The notes under the pieces are model-generated. The model was not told the origin of the DNA, did no database searches, and saw nothing but the letters and a program-made list of their open reading frames with translations. Positions 36,146 to 45,402 of a stretch of DNA of 64,000 nucleotides are shown here, piece by piece. Positions within the stretch are counted from its first letter, which is position 1. Each line of letters starts with the position of its first letter. The position numbers and the translations under genes were made by a program. This DNA comes from JACCYI01 sp963828075. GTDB taxonomy: Bacteria > Actinomycetota > Thermoleophilia > Solirubrobacterales > Solirubrobacteraceae. The DNA is taken from positions 496,001-560,000 of the forward strand of contig CAWHDH010000021.1 of the NCBI GenBank assembly GCA_963828075.1, in the 5' to 3' direction.

Positions 36146-36417
36146 TAGAGGAAGAACGCGATCAGGCCCGCGACCAGCCCGTAGAAGAAGCACGCCTCGG
36201 TGAGCGCGAAGCCGAGCCACTGGATCGACGTGATCTCGTCGCGCATCTCGGGCTGCCGGGTGACCGACTCGATGACCTTGCCGAAGATGGTGCCGATGCC
36301 GATACCGGCGCCGACCGCGCCGAGCCCGCCGCCGACGCCGAGCGCGATGGCCTTGCCCGCGTCCGAGCCGACGTCCGCCTGCGCGAACACGGAGATGAAG
36401 GACAGGAGGAATTCCAT
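36145..36417 (-). CDS. atpE: F-type ATP synthase c subunit
   Basis: A 90-residue rotor subunit with two membrane helices joined by the polar loop RQPEMRDEI. The first helix is the glycine-rich GVGGGLGAVGAGIGIG. The ion-binding carboxylate is the Glu in GFALTEACFFYGLV. The absence of a clear sodium-ligand set (no Gln/Ser-Thr partner pattern) suggests proton coupling. A short periplasmic N-terminal extension (FAQADVGSDAG) precedes helix 1. Confidence 0.96.
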   Translation of the reverse strand: MEFLLSFISVFAQADVGSDAGKAIALGVGGGLGAVGAGIGIGTIFGKVIESVTRQPEMRDEITSIQWLGFALTEACFFYGLVAGLIAFFL

Positions 36418-36444
36418 GGTGAGGCTGCTCCTTTGAAGGGCGGG

Positions 36445-37341
36445 TTAATGGGACTCGGCGACCGCGCCGCCGAGGTAGATGGCAGAGAGCGTGGCGAAGA
36501 TGAAGGCCTGCAGCGTGGCGACCAGGCCGACCTCGAACATGAAGAGCGCGATGCCCAGGGGCAGCGTGATGATGCCCAGGACCTCCATGCCGAGCAGGAC
36601 GGCCAGGCCGCCCGACATGAAGAGGATGATCAGATGGCCGGCGAGGATGTTGGCGAAGAGACGCACGGAGAGCGAGATCAGCCGCATGAAGTTCGACATG
36701 AACTCGAGGACGAAGATGAAGCCGGCCATCGGGCCCTCCACGCCCTGAGGCACGAGACTCTTGAGGTAGCCGCCCGGCCCCTTGGCGCGGATGCCCTCGA
36801 GGTTGTAGGCGATGAACACCACGAGGGCGAGAACGAGCGGGACCGAGATGTTCGCGGTCGCGGCGTAGAGCGCGAAGGCCGGGATCTCGGCGCCGAACAC
36901 CGTGAAGTGCTCGTGCGTGTTCGTCGGCAGCGGGATGTAGCCGATCAGGTTGGAGAACCAGATGAACAGGAACAGCGCGCCGATGAACGGGAACCACTTG
37001 GCCGCCATCCGGTCGTCCATGTTCCCGCGGGTGATGTTGTCGCGCATGAGCGCGTAGAGCGTCTCGACCGCGGTCTGGACGCGGTTTGGGCGGGCCTGCA
37101 TGCGGTTGGCGATGTAGACCATCGTCGCGACGGTCAGGATCCCCGCGGCGAGGACGTAGAGGACCGCCTTGTTGAAGTCGAGCGGGCCTGGGAGGTCGAT
37201 CCAGCTGTCGAGGCGGAACTCCTCCTGAGGCAGGAACTCGTCGTTGTCGCGCCGGGTCACGCCGAAGATGGCGATGACCGCGGCGAACGCGAAGACGTAG
37301 AAGCCGAGGATGCCGAGGAGAAGCTTGCGGCGGTTGCTCAT
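36445..37341 (-). CDS. atpB: F-type ATP synthase a subunit
   Basis: A 298-residue proton-channel subunit with about six membrane segments. The essential arginine segment is visible in FMRLISLSVRLFANILAGHL, and the last helix carries the conserved LQAFIFATLSAIYLGGA. Its ATG overlaps the upstream atpI-like stop (ATGA), so the two are coupled. 27 bases separate its stop from atpE. Confidence 0.96.
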   Translation of the reverse strand: MSNRRKLLLGILGFYVFAFAAVIAIFGVTRRDNDEFLPQEEFRLDSWIDLPGPLDFNKAVLYVLAAGILTVATMVYIANRMQARPNRVQTAVETLYALMRDNITRGNMDDRMAAKWFPFIGALFLFIWFSNLIGYIPLPTNTHEHFTVFGAEIPAFALYAATANISVPLVLALVVFIAYNLEGIRAKGPGGYLKSLVPQGVEGPMAGFIFVLEFMSNFMRLISLSVRLFANILAGHLIILFMSGGLAVLLGMEVLGIITLPLGIALFMFEVGLVATLQAFIFATLSAIYLGGAVAESH

Positions 37342-37718
37342 GACTTGGAGGCGTTCCTCTCCAGCGGACGAAGGGCGAGTTGGGTCACGAGGTTGATCGT
37401 GAAGGCGATCAGGACGAGCACGGCAGCCGTGAGGCCGTCCTCACGCTCTCCTGCCAGGCCGACGGCGAGGATGGTAAGGCCCACGAGCCAGGCGCGTCCC
37501 AGTGAGCTGAACAGGGTCAGCCCGGCGTAGGTCCGGGCGTCGCCCGAGGCGCGGGCACGACGCTCGATCGCCCACCCGATCACGCGCGAGACGATCCACC
37601 CGGCGGCGCCGACGGCGTAGCCCACGACGGGCACGCCCATGAGCGCGACGAACGGCGCCGCCGCGACGACGAGGATGACGTCGAGCCAGCGGGCGGCGGC
37701 GAGCGGGTCGAGGCTCAC
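37338..37718 (-). CDS. AtpI-like small membrane protein, first gene of the atp operon
   Basis: A polytopic protein of about 126 residues with four hydrophobic segments (LDVILVVAAAPFVALMGV, GYAVGAAGWIVSRVIGWA, GRAWLVGLTILAVGLA, AAVLVLIAFTINLVTQLAL). Position, size and topology match AtpI/ATP synthase protein I, which helps assemble the c-ring in other bacteria; sequence similarity itself is not decisive. The start is uncertain: GTG 37718 is preferred because it overlaps the stop of a tiny upstream frame (GTGA), while a TTG at 37736 is possible. It overlaps atpB by four bases. Confidence 0.7.
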   Translation of the reverse strand: MSLDPLAAARWLDVILVVAAAPFVALMGVPVVGYAVGAAGWIVSRVIGWAIERRARASGDARTYAGLTLFSSLGRAWLVGLTILAVGLAGEREDGLTAAVLVLIAFTINLVTQLALRPLERNASKS

Positions 37719-38000
37719 GCGAGCGGCAGCTGACAACCCATGTCCCGGGTGAGCCGACGAGGACGGCGGGCCAGTGCCCGCCCACAGCGACCGGCGCTCC
37801 GGGTCCGGCTCCGCTCGCCAAGGACGGCCGCGACGCGCTGCCTCCGCGCATGCCTCCGGCAGCGCGGGACTCGATCGTCGTCGGACCGGGGATCCTGTGA
37901 AAAGGGAGCGGGCATCAGAGAGCGGGCCACCCTACAGACAGGCGCGCGAAAGGCGCGCAACGGCCCCCTCGGCGAGGGTCCGGTCTGCGGCAGCGCAGGC

Positions 38001-38030
38001 AGTGTAGCCACCGTTTCGACTTTGTAACAA
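38001..38030 (-). promoter_or_regulatory. Candidate promoter of the atp operon
   Basis: On the minus strand TTGTTA (38030-38025) and TACACT (38006-38001) are separated by 18 bases, a plausible vegetative promoter. The first gene begins about 265 bases downstream, so the transcript would have a long leader (37737-37994). I see no riboswitch or convincing gene in that leader, only arginine-rich open frames. The region 38031-38119 before the plus-strand gene holds nothing I can name. Confidence 0.45.
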
Positions 38031-38119
38031 CTTTGTGCGACCCGTCGCGAGCGGGGCGTTCCTGACCACTTTGGCCGAAGCCTCTCGCGCTGCGGGCCCG
38101 CCCGAACTACGCTTGCGCG

Positions 38120-38308
38120 ATGCGCGCCACGCTCCGCTACTGGCTGCCGATCGCCGCAGGCTTCGTGTCGCTGATCGTCGCGATGTTCACCGGCCCCATC
38201 GCCACGTGGCTGCTGACCATCCTCGCGTTCGGCCTGATCCTCGACGGCGCCACGGCCGCCTGGGCGCGCGCCGGCGGCACGGGCAACCTCACGAACCACC
38301 GGCAGTAA
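38120..38308 (+). CDS. Small two-helix membrane protein
   Basis: A 62-residue protein with two hydrophobic segments (WLPIAAGFVSLIVAMFTG and WLLTILAFGLILDGATAAW) joined by a short loop, and a polar end (GGTGNLTNHRQ). No family recognised. It lies head to head with the atp operon and 13 bases before the MMPL gene, so it may share a transcript with that exporter. Confidence 0.6.
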   Translation: MRATLRYWLPIAAGFVSLIVAMFTGPIATWLLTILAFGLILDGATAAWARAGGTGNLTNHRQ

Positions 38309-38321
38309 CGTCGTCCACGCC

Positions 38322-40421
38322 GTGAGCGGGCTCCTGCTGCGGAGACCCCGGCTGGCGCTGCTGGTGGTCGGGGTCGCGATGGCGGCCTCGCTCGTCGCCT
38401 GGGCGGTGACGCCCGACCGGCTGGGGCTGGGCGGCTTCACCGATCCCGGCTCGGAGAGCGCCCACGCGCTCGCGTCGATGCAGCGCCAGCTCGGCTTCGA
38501 TCCCGAGCCCGGCATGATCGTCCTCGCGCGCTCGCGCGCAGGCTTCCGGACCGCCGCGCGACGAGCGAGGGTGACCGAGCTGGCGGACAGGATCCGCGCC
38601 GATCCGGCGGTCGGGCACGTCGAGACCGCCTTCGGGCGAGGAGGCGTGCCGATCCTGCTCTCCGGGGACCGCCGCCAGACGCTCGTGCTCGTCCATTTCC
38701 GCAGTGCCGGCCCGGACGAACTGGGCGCGCCGATCCGGCGACTGCGAACGGCCATCCGCCCCGCCTCGGGGATGACACTCGCCTTCGGCGGCTTCGCGGT
38801 CGGCTTCGAGGACGTCTCGAGCGCCGCCCGCGGCGACCTCGCCCGGGCCGAGCTCATCGCCTTCCCGCTGCTCGCCCTGCTGCTCGTGCTGATCTTCCGC
38901 GGGCTCGTCGCCGCCGCCATCCCGCTCCTGATCGGCGGCGCGTCGGTCCTCGGCACGGTGGCGTGCCTGCGGCTGCTGAGCGGCGCGGTCGACCTGTCGC
39001 TGTTCGCCCTCAACCAGGCCGCGCTGCTCGGCCTCGGCCTGGCGGTCGACTACGGCCTGCTGCTCGTGTCCCGTTTCCGAGAGGAGGCGGCCACGCGCGG
39101 CCCGGGGCCCGAGGCCGTGCGCGCGACGCTCGCGACCGCGGGCAGGACGGTCGTGTTCAGCGGCTGCGCCGTCGCCGGCGCGTGCGCCGGCCTGCTGCTC
39201 TTCCCGGTCGAGTTCCTCTACTCGATCGGGATCGCCGGCATCTTCGTGTCGCTGTTCTCGGCCGCCGCCGCGCTGCTCATCGCGCCGCCGCTGCTCCTGC
39301 TCGCCGGCCGGCGCATCGGCGTGTCGTCGCCGTCGACCACGGGACCGGGGGCCTGGTACCGCGTGGCGGGCTGGGTGATGCGCAACCACGTCGACGTGGC
39401 GCTCGTCGGGACCGCCGTGCTGGTCGCCGCCGCCGCGCCGGCGCTGTTGCTCAAGCCGACCTTCGGGGAGTTCGACGCGACGCCGCGCGGCTACGAGTCC
39501 CGGGGCGTGAGCGACGCCATCCGCGAGGCCTTCTCGCCCTACCTCGGATATCCGATCAGCGTCGAGGCACGGCTCGGCGAGGGCCGGCCGGCCGGGGTGG
39601 TCGTGGCGTCGCTGGCCCGCATCCCGGGCGTCGGAGGGTTCCGGACCCTTCCGTCGCGCGCGCCCGACCGCCTCTTCGTCCAGCTGCTGCCGGCGCAGCC
39701 ATCGCTCTCCCCGGTGACGCAGGAGATCGTCACGCGCGCGCGGGCGCTGCCGGCGCCGCTGCTCGTCGGCGGTCGGACCGCCGAGTTCGTCGACCTGAAG
39801 GCGTCGATCCAGTCACGGGGGCCGCCGGCGTTCGCGCTCGCCGCCCTGACCGCGCTGGTGGTCCTGTTCGTCATGACCGGCTCGATCGTGCTGCCGCTGA
39901 AGGGCCTGCTCTTCAACGTGCTCACCGTCGGCGCGGCGTTCGGCCTGCTGGTGCTCGTCTTTCAGCAGCGCGCCCTGGGAGTCGCCGGCCTGATCGGGTA
40001 CGACGGGCCTTCGGCGATCGAGATCACGACGTGCGCGGTGATCGTCGCCCTGACGTTCGGCCTCGCGAGCGACTACTCGGTGCTCATGCTCTCGCGCATC
40101 GCCGAGGAGCGGGACGCCGGCGCGACCGACGAGCAGGCCGTCGCCGCGGGCATGCAGCGGAGCGGGCCCGTGATCACCGGCGCGGCGCTGCTGCTCTGCG
40201 TCGCGCTCCTCGCCCTGGCGTCGTCGGAGATCTTCCTCGTCAAGCAGCTCGCGGTCGGCCAGACCCTCGCGGTGGCGATCGACGCCACGCTCATCCGGGT
40301 CCTCCTCGTCCCCGCGTTCATGCGCATCCTCGGGCCGGTGAACTGGTGGGCGCCGGGGCCGCTGCGCCGCGCTCGGTCACGGCGACGGCAGGTCCTTGAC
40401 CGGCCCCGATACCCCGGCTAG
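38322..40421 (+). CDS. MMPL-family RND transporter
   Basis: A 699-residue exporter with twelve predicted membrane segments in the RND 1+5+1+5 pattern. The two diagnostic intramembrane stretches are GLAVDYGLLLVSRFREE in the first half and TFGLASDYSVLMLSRIAEE in the second, each with the proton-relay Asp-Tyr pair. MMPL proteins move lipids or hydrophobic small molecules out of actinobacteria. No lipid-synthesis genes are adjacent, so the cargo is open. The start is GTG 38322. The large NHL-repeat protein follows 8 bases later on the same strand. Confidence 0.9.
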   Translation: MSGLLLRRPRLALLVVGVAMAASLVAWAVTPDRLGLGGFTDPGSESAHALASMQRQLGFDPEPGMIVLARSRAGFRTAARRARVTELADRIRADPAVGHVETAFGRGGVPILLSGDRRQTLVLVHFRSAGPDELGAPIRRLRTAIRPASGMTLAFGGFAVGFEDVSSAARGDLARAELIAFPLLALLLVLIFRGLVAAAIPLLIGGASVLGTVACLRLLSGAVDLSLFALNQAALLGLGLAVDYGLLLVSRFREEAATRGPGPEAVRATLATAGRTVVFSGCAVAGACAGLLLFPVEFLYSIGIAGIFVSLFSAAAALLIAPPLLLLAGRRIGVSSPSTTGPGAWYRVAGWVMRNHVDVALVGTAVLVAAAAPALLLKPTFGEFDATPRGYESRGVSDAIREAFSPYLGYPISVEARLGEGRPAGVVVASLARIPGVGGFRTLPSRAPDRLFVQLLPAQPSLSPVTQEIVTRARALPAPLLVGGRTAEFVDLKASIQSRGPPAFALAALTALVVLFVMTGSIVLPLKGLLFNVLTVGAAFGLLVLVFQQRALGVAGLIGYDGPSAIEITTCAVIVALTFGLASDYSVLMLSRIAEERDAGATDEQAVAAGMQRSGPVITGAALLLCVALLALASSEIFLVKQLAVGQTLAVAIDATLIRVLLVPAFMRILGPVNWWAPGPLRRARSRRRQVLDRPRYPG

Positions 40422-40429
40422 GTTGGGTT

Positions 40430-43021
40430 ATGCGCCTCCGCCGCCTCGTGCGCGGCCTGCTGATCGTCTGCGCGGTCCTCGTCGCGACCGGGTCCGTCGT
40501 CGCTTCGCTGCAAGCCCGGGAGGCCACGACCGGCTTCTCGGCGCCAACCGCGATCGTTCCCACGCCCGGCGGCAAGCTCCTGGTCGCCGACTACCAGAAG
40601 TGCGTCATCACGGAGGTCTCGAGCTCCGGCGCGACGGCCGTGGTCGCCGGCAACGGCACCTGTGGCACGAGCGGCGACGGCGGCCCGGCCACCGCGGCCG
40701 CGATCAACCGGCCGACCGACGCCGTCCCCACGGCCGACGGCGGCTTCCTCATCTCGAGCTACTTCCTGATCGACTGCCGCGTCCGCAAGGTCGACGCCGC
40801 CGGGATGATCGGCACGGTCGCCGGAACCGGGACGTGCGGCGACGAGGGCGACGGCGGGCCGGCCACGTCGGCCGACGTCGATGTGATCTCAGTCGTCCCG
40901 TACGGAGCCCCGGGCGGCGCGGTGACGACCCCGGGCAGCGGCTTCCTCATCGCCGGCGCGTGCGGCGTCCGCAAGGTCGACGAGTCGGGGATGATCAAGA
41001 CCGTGGCCGGGAACCACTCGTGCGGCAGCAGCCCGGCCTCGCTGCTCTCGATCTCCTGCACCGCAGACCTGTGCGCGGGCGGAACCGAACAGGGACTGGT
41101 GAAGACGACGACCGAGCCGACGGCGGACCGGCCGGTGTGGACGACCAGCCGCGTCGGTCGCCGGTTGCTGCAGAACACGTCGTGCCCGACGCCGTCGTTC
41201 TGCGTCGCCGCGGACGACCAGAAGGTCTTCGCCTCGACGAACCCCGGGGCCGAGCTGCCGACGTGGACCGAGACGCCGCTTCCCGTGGCCTCGATCGAGT
41301 GCCTGTCGGCGTCGTTCTGCGCGGCCGGGACCAGCACCGGCGAGGTGGCTGTCTCGACCAACCCGAGCGCCGCGAACCCGACGTGGACGCGGACACGGAT
41401 CGGCGGCACCGACGACCTCGTGTACGGCCTGTCGTGCACGTCGACGGCGTTCTGCGCCGCGGTGACGCTCGACGGCCTGATCTCCGTGTCGACGGACCCC
41501 ACCGCCGCGACCCCGACCTGGAACTCGAGGCTCGTCTCGACCGGCGCGGGGTTCAGCGACGTGTCGTGCCCGTCCACGACGCTCTGCGTCGCCGCAGGCG
41601 GCAACGACGAGCTCTACGTCTCGACGAACCCGACGGCGGACCCCCCGACGTGGACGCCCCAATCGGTCGACGAGGACTCCCCCAGGGCGGTGTCGTGCCC
41701 GTCGACGTCCCTGTGCGTCGTGGTGGACGAGCGCGGGGCCTCGCTCACGTCGACCGACCCCACCGCCGCCGCCCCCGTGTGGACGGAGCGGGTGATCGAC
41801 GCCGGTGCGATCGCGTATGACCTGTCGTGCCCCTCGGCGTCGCTCTGCGTCGCACTCAGCCAGGTCCCGCCCAGGACGAACCATCTCCTGACCACGACCA
41901 ACCCCGGCGCGGCCACCCCGACGTGGAAGGTCGCCAACACCGTCAGCGACGGCGTCGACGGCCTGCCGGCCACCGCGCAGCCGCTCCACACCGCGACCGC
42001 CGCTGTCCCCACGCCGGACGGGGGCTTCCTGATCGCCGAGCTCGGCGATCTGGGTGGCTCCACCCCGGGCGCGGGGGCGAGAGTCCGGAAGGTCTCGGCG
42101 TCGGGGACGATGACGACGGTGGCCGGGACCGGCACGCCGGGCTACAGCGGCGACGGCGGCCCCGCGACGGCGGCGCAGCTCAACCAGCCGACGGCGGCGG
42201 TCCCGACCGCGGACGGCGGCTTTTTGATCTCCGAGTTCACGAACTGCATCGTCCGCAAGGTCGATGCCGGGGGCATGATCACCACCGTCGCCGGCGTCGC
42301 CCCCGACGCCGGCCCGACGTATCACTGCGGCAACAGCGGCACCGGCGGTCCGGCGACCGCGGCGCAGCTCTACCAGCCGACGTCCGCGGTGCCCGTGCCC
42401 GACAACAGCTTCACGATCGGCGCCTACGGGCCCGCGCCCGGCGGAGAGCCGAGCAACACGCCGCTCAACCGGGTCCTGCCGTCGGGGACGATCGTCTCGG
42501 CCCTGAATCCCACCCCGCCCCCGCCCCCGCCCCCGCCGCCCCCGCCGCCGCCTCCGCCCGGCCCATCGCCTCCGCCCCCGCCGCCTCCCGATCCGCCGCC
42601 ACCGCCACCGCCACCGCCACCAGCCGCCAAGCCGCTGCCGCCCACCTGCACGCTGAAGGCGGGGTCGTCCAAGGTCGTCGTCCCGGGAGGCCCGAAGCGC
42701 AACCGCAAGGCGATCGGCCTGATCACGCTGACGGTCCGGTGCACCCAGGACGCCGCCGTCAAGGTGACCGGCAAGGTCGCCGTGACGCCGAAGAAGACGG
42801 GCGCGAAGAAGCCGAAGGCGAAGTCGGTCTCGCTCCCCGGTGTCAGCGGCGCGGCCAAGGCGAACGTGGCGCTGACGCTCAAGGTCAAGCTGCCGAGGTC
42901 GGCGCTCACGGCGCTGGCGAAGCGCGCCAAGGAGTCGGTGGCGTTCACAATGAGCGCGTCCGGGGCAGGCGGGTCGAGTACGGCGACGGCCAAGATCTCG
43001 AAGCTGACGGCCCGTCGCTGA
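40430..43021 (+). CDS. Large secreted NHL-repeat/beta-propeller protein with a poly-proline linker
   Basis: An 863-residue protein with an N-terminal signal or anchor helix (about residues 8-26). NHL-type repeats follow (SAPTAIVPTPGG, GGPATAAAINRPTDAVPT, RKVDAAGMIGTVAG). From about residue 205 to 510 a different repeat takes over, each unit built around SCxSxxxC and STDPTAATPTW, at least seven copies, probably another propeller with disulfides. NHL repeats resume at about 520-690. A run of prolines (bases 42508-42623) then links to a basic C-terminal domain with KPLPPTCTLKAGSSKVVV. I infer an extracellular adhesion or carbohydrate/protein-binding role; the ligand is unknown. It is 8 bases after the MMPL exporter gene. 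Confidence 0.8.
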   Translation: MRLRRLVRGLLIVCAVLVATGSVVASLQAREATTGFSAPTAIVPTPGGKLLVADYQKCVITEVSSSGATAVVAGNGTCGTSGDGGPATAAAINRPTDAVPTADGGFLISSYFLIDCRVRKVDAAGMIGTVAGTGTCGDEGDGGPATSADVDVISVVPYGAPGGAVTTPGSGFLIAGACGVRKVDESGMIKTVAGNHSCGSSPASLLSISCTADLCAGGTEQGLVKTTTEPTADRPVWTTSRVGRRLLQNTSCPTPSFCVAADDQKVFASTNPGAELPTWTETPLPVASIECLSASFCAAGTSTGEVAVSTNPSAANPTWTRTRIGGTDDLVYGLSCTSTAFCAAVTLDGLISVSTDPTAATPTWNSRLVSTGAGFSDVSCPSTTLCVAAGGNDELYVSTNPTADPPTWTPQSVDEDSPRAVSCPSTSLCVVVDERGASLTSTDPTAAAPVWTERVIDAGAIAYDLSCPSASLCVALSQVPPRTNHLLTTTNPGAATPTWKVANTVSDGVDGLPATAQPLHTATAAVPTPDGGFLIAELGDLGGSTPGAGARVRKVSASGTMTTVAGTGTPGYSGDGGPATAAQLNQPTAAVPTADGGFLISEFTNCIVRKVDAGGMITTVAGVAPDAGPTYHCGNSGTGGPATAAQLYQPTSAVPVPDNSFTIGAYGPAPGGEPSNTPLNRVLPSGTIVSALNPTPPPPPPPPPPPPPPPGPSPPPPPPPDPPPPPPPPPPAAKPLPPTCTLKAGSSKVVVPGGPKRNRKAIGLITLTVRCTQDAAVKVTGKVAVTPKKTGAKKPKAKSVSLPGVSGAAKANVALTLKVKLPRSALTALAKRAKESVAFTMSASGAGGSSTATAKISKLTARR

Positions 43022-43045
43022 CCAACGACCAGGAGGGGCAGCACG

Positions 43046-43477
43046 ATGCCGACACGCACGGCGGATGCACGGTGGACCGGGGACCTGAAGGCCGGCAAGG
43101 GGACGGTGGCCCTGGGATCGGGCGCGTTCGAGGGCCAGTACTCGTTCGGCTCGCGCTTCGAGGAGGGGACCGGCACCAACCCGGAGGAGCTCATCGGCGC
43201 CGCCCACGCGGGCTGCTTCTCGATGTACCTCTCCGGCCAGCTGACCGAGGCGGGGACCCCGCCGGAGTCGATCGAGACCCGCGCCGAGGTGGCGCTCGAG
43301 GTCGGCGCCGACGGACCGTCGATCCCGCGGATCAAGCTGACCACGCGCGCCCGCGTGCCGGGCAGCGACGACGCGGCGTTCCAGGAGGCCGTGGAGAACT
43401 CGAAGACCGGCTGCCCGGTCTCCAAGGCGCTCGCGGGCGTTGGGCAGATCGAGGTCGAGGCGACGCTCGAAAGCTAG
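43046..43477 (+). CDS. OsmC-family peroxiredoxin
   Basis: A 143-residue OsmC-type hydroperoxide reductase. The two redox cysteines are in the family contexts AAHAGCFSMYLSGQL and SKTGCPVSKAL, with the front GTNPEELIGAAH. Such enzymes reduce organic hydroperoxides using dihydrolipoamide or small thiols. The ATG is preceded by AGGAGGGG. Twenty-four bases separate it from the NHL protein. A hairpin-array element begins 31 bases after the stop. Confidence 0.93.
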   Translation: MPTRTADARWTGDLKAGKGTVALGSGAFEGQYSFGSRFEEGTGTNPEELIGAAHAGCFSMYLSGQLTEAGTPPESIETRAEVALEVGADGPSIPRIKLTTRARVPGSDDAAFQEAVENSKTGCPVSKALAGVGQIEVEATLES

Positions 43478-43508
43478 GTGCCTGATTCCGCGACCCGGGT
43501 GAAAGTCC

Positions 43509-43915
43509 GCTGAACACCGGGCATTGAGAGGGTGCCTCGCCGGTCGGGGTCACTGGGTTCGGGGCGTCGGCCGGGAGGGTGTTCGACGCGCCACTCGCGA
43601 TCGAAGGGATCGCGAGTGGCGGGGGCGGGTGACCGGCACAACCCGACACTCCTCGCCCGCCTGAGATCGAATGTCGGATCGTGCCGCCAGGAGCGGCTCA
43701 ATCCGACAACCGAGCGGAGAACCGCCTCGAGTGTCGGATTGAGCCGCCTCACCCCCGCCCCTCCGCCCGGCCCGTCCGCCTCCGTTCCCCGCGCCCTTCG
43801 CCACCGCCCCGCCCCAGCCACCTTCCTCACCCGAGCAGTGGCCGTTCGCCCGCGCCTCCCCTGCGCCCGGCTCAGCCACCCTCCTCACCCGCGGAAGCTC
43901 GTCGACCAGCGCGCC
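43509..43915 (+). repeat. Hairpin-array intergenic element, copy 2 (2 units)
   Basis: Begins GCTGAACACCGGGCATTGAG (43509-43528) and ends GAAGCTCGTC...CAGCGCGCC (to 43915). The core (43635-43745) is exactly 111 bases with the 14-23-14-9-14-23-14 pattern. The second unit is a perfect pair: GGCTCAATCCGACA and TGTCGGATTGAGCC. A further perfect 12-bp hairpin (43591-43602 with 43608-43619, CCACTCGCGATC arms) precedes it, where copy 1 has a weaker one. About 130 pyrimidine-rich bases are inserted between core and 3' end compared with copy 1. No gene is seen between 43478 and 43971. Confidence 0.88.
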
Positions 43916-43971
43916 AAGGAATCAATCCCTTAGAGCGCGTGTCGTGAGTCCGGCCAGTTGCTGGCGAGTGG

Positions 43972-45372
43972 CTAAGGCGCGTCCCCGAGCTGGTCGGTGT
44001 CGATCGGCTGGGGCGGCCCGGTCATCGCGCGGGCCAGCAGGTAGAGCACGGCGCCGAGCGCGAGCAGCCCGGCCGCGACGAGCAGGTCGTCGGGGGCGTC
44101 GAGGACCTTCTGCAGCAGGAGGCCGACGCAGATGGCGCCCCCGATGACCGGAATCGCGGTCGGGACGCGGAAGTGGTCGTGGTCGACGGGGTCGCGGCGC
44201 AGCACGAGCACCGAGACGTTCACGCCGACGAACACGAGCAGCAGGAGCAGCACCGTCGTGTCGGCGAGGGTCTCGAGGTCGCCGACCACGATGAGGACGG
44301 CGGCCAGCGCCGTCGTGAAGATGATCGCCACCCACGGGGTCCGGCGCCCCTCGTGCACGCGACCCAGCGCACTGGGCACGATGCGCTGCTGCGCCATCCC
44401 GTACACGAGCCGCGACGCCATGATCATGTTGATCAGCGCGCCGTTCGTGAGCGCGAACAGCGCGATCGCCGCGAAGATCTTGGTCGACATGCCGAGCGGG
44501 CCCTGGTCGACGACCTCGAGCAGCGGCCCGTCGGACTTCGACAGCGTGTCGGTCGGGACCGCCATCGAGGCGATCACCGTCACCAGCAGATAGACGACGC
44601 CGGCCACGGCGAGCCCGCCGAACAGCGCGCGGGGGTAGATCCGGGCGGGCTCGTGCGTCTCCTCCGCGACGTTGACGGAGTCCTCGAACCCGATCAGCGC
44701 GTAGAAGGCGAGCGCGGCGCCGGCGAGCACCGCCAGCGGCACCGACTCGCCGTCCTTGATCTCGAACGCCCGCGACGGCTCTCCCCCGCCGTCGAGCAGG
44801 AAGGCGAGCCCGATCCCGACCACGAGCAGCAGGCCGCTGAGCTCGATCGCGGTCAGCCCGAGGTTGAGCTTGACCGACTCCGAGATGCCGCGGAAGTTGA
44901 TCAGCGCGATGACGACGATGAACACCAGCCCCACCAGCAGCTGCGGGGGCTCGACGAACTCCGACAGGTAGTCGCCGCCGAACGCGGTGGCGAGCGTGGC
45001 GGCCGACGTGATGCCCGAGCACATCACCGCGAACGCCACCATGAAGGTCAGGAACGGCCGCCGGAACGCGCGGTTGACGTAGAGGGCCGCACCCGCCGCC
45101 TGCGGGTACTTCGTGACCAGCTCCGCGTAGGCGCCGGCGGTGAACAGGGCAAGGACGAGGGCGAGCAGGAAGGCCGCCCAGATCGCGCCGCCGACCCGGC
45201 CGCCGACCTCGCCGACCAGCGCGTAGATGCCCGCGCCGAGGACGTCCCCGATCACGAAGAACAGGAGCATCGTGCGGGTGATGGCCGGCTTGAGCGGCGA
45301 CTTCACATGGGCGGACCCGGCACCGAAGCCCGGCCCGCCACCGAGCTCCGCCCGCGAACTGGAGGCTTCCAT
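43972..45372 (-). CDS. APC-superfamily amino acid permease
   Basis: A 466-residue transporter with twelve membrane helices. Helix 1 carries the unwound substrate-binding motif VIGDVLGAGIYALVG. Helix 6 has AFYALIGFEDSVNVAEE, diagnostic for the cationic/neutral amino acid branch of the APC family. It probably imports or exchanges amino acids with protons; the substrate is not predictable. Monocistronic by appearance; a substrate-binding protein gene lies 30 bases upstream in the same direction but belongs to another transporter class. Confidence 0.9.
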   Translation of the reverse strand: MEASSSRAELGGGPGFGAGSAHVKSPLKPAITRTMLLFFVIGDVLGAGIYALVGEVGGRVGGAIWAAFLLALVLALFTAGAYAELVTKYPQAAGAALYVNRAFRRPFLTFMVAFAVMCSGITSAATLATAFGGDYLSEFVEPPQLLVGLVFIVVIALINFRGISESVKLNLGLTAIELSGLLLVVGIGLAFLLDGGGEPSRAFEIKDGESVPLAVLAGAALAFYALIGFEDSVNVAEETHEPARIYPRALFGGLAVAGVVYLLVTVIASMAVPTDTLSKSDGPLLEVVDQGPLGMSTKIFAAIALFALTNGALINMIMASRLVYGMAQQRIVPSALGRVHEGRRTPWVAIIFTTALAAVLIVVGDLETLADTTVLLLLLVFVGVNVSVLVLRRDPVDHDHFRVPTAIPVIGGAICVGLLLQKVLDAPDDLLVAAGLLALGAVLYLLARAMTGPPQPIDTDQLGDAP

Positions 45373-45402
45373 GGCGGCGGACGTACCCCCGCCTCGGCGG
45401 GG

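Noticed and set aside
37719..37913. Arginine-rich 66-residue gene in the atp leader
   Set aside because: Composition matches random GC-rich frames and no ribosome-binding site is visible.
42508..42623. Simple-sequence repeat as a phase-variable or mobile site
   Set aside because: It encodes a poly-proline linker in frame with varied codons, so it is best read as protein architecture.
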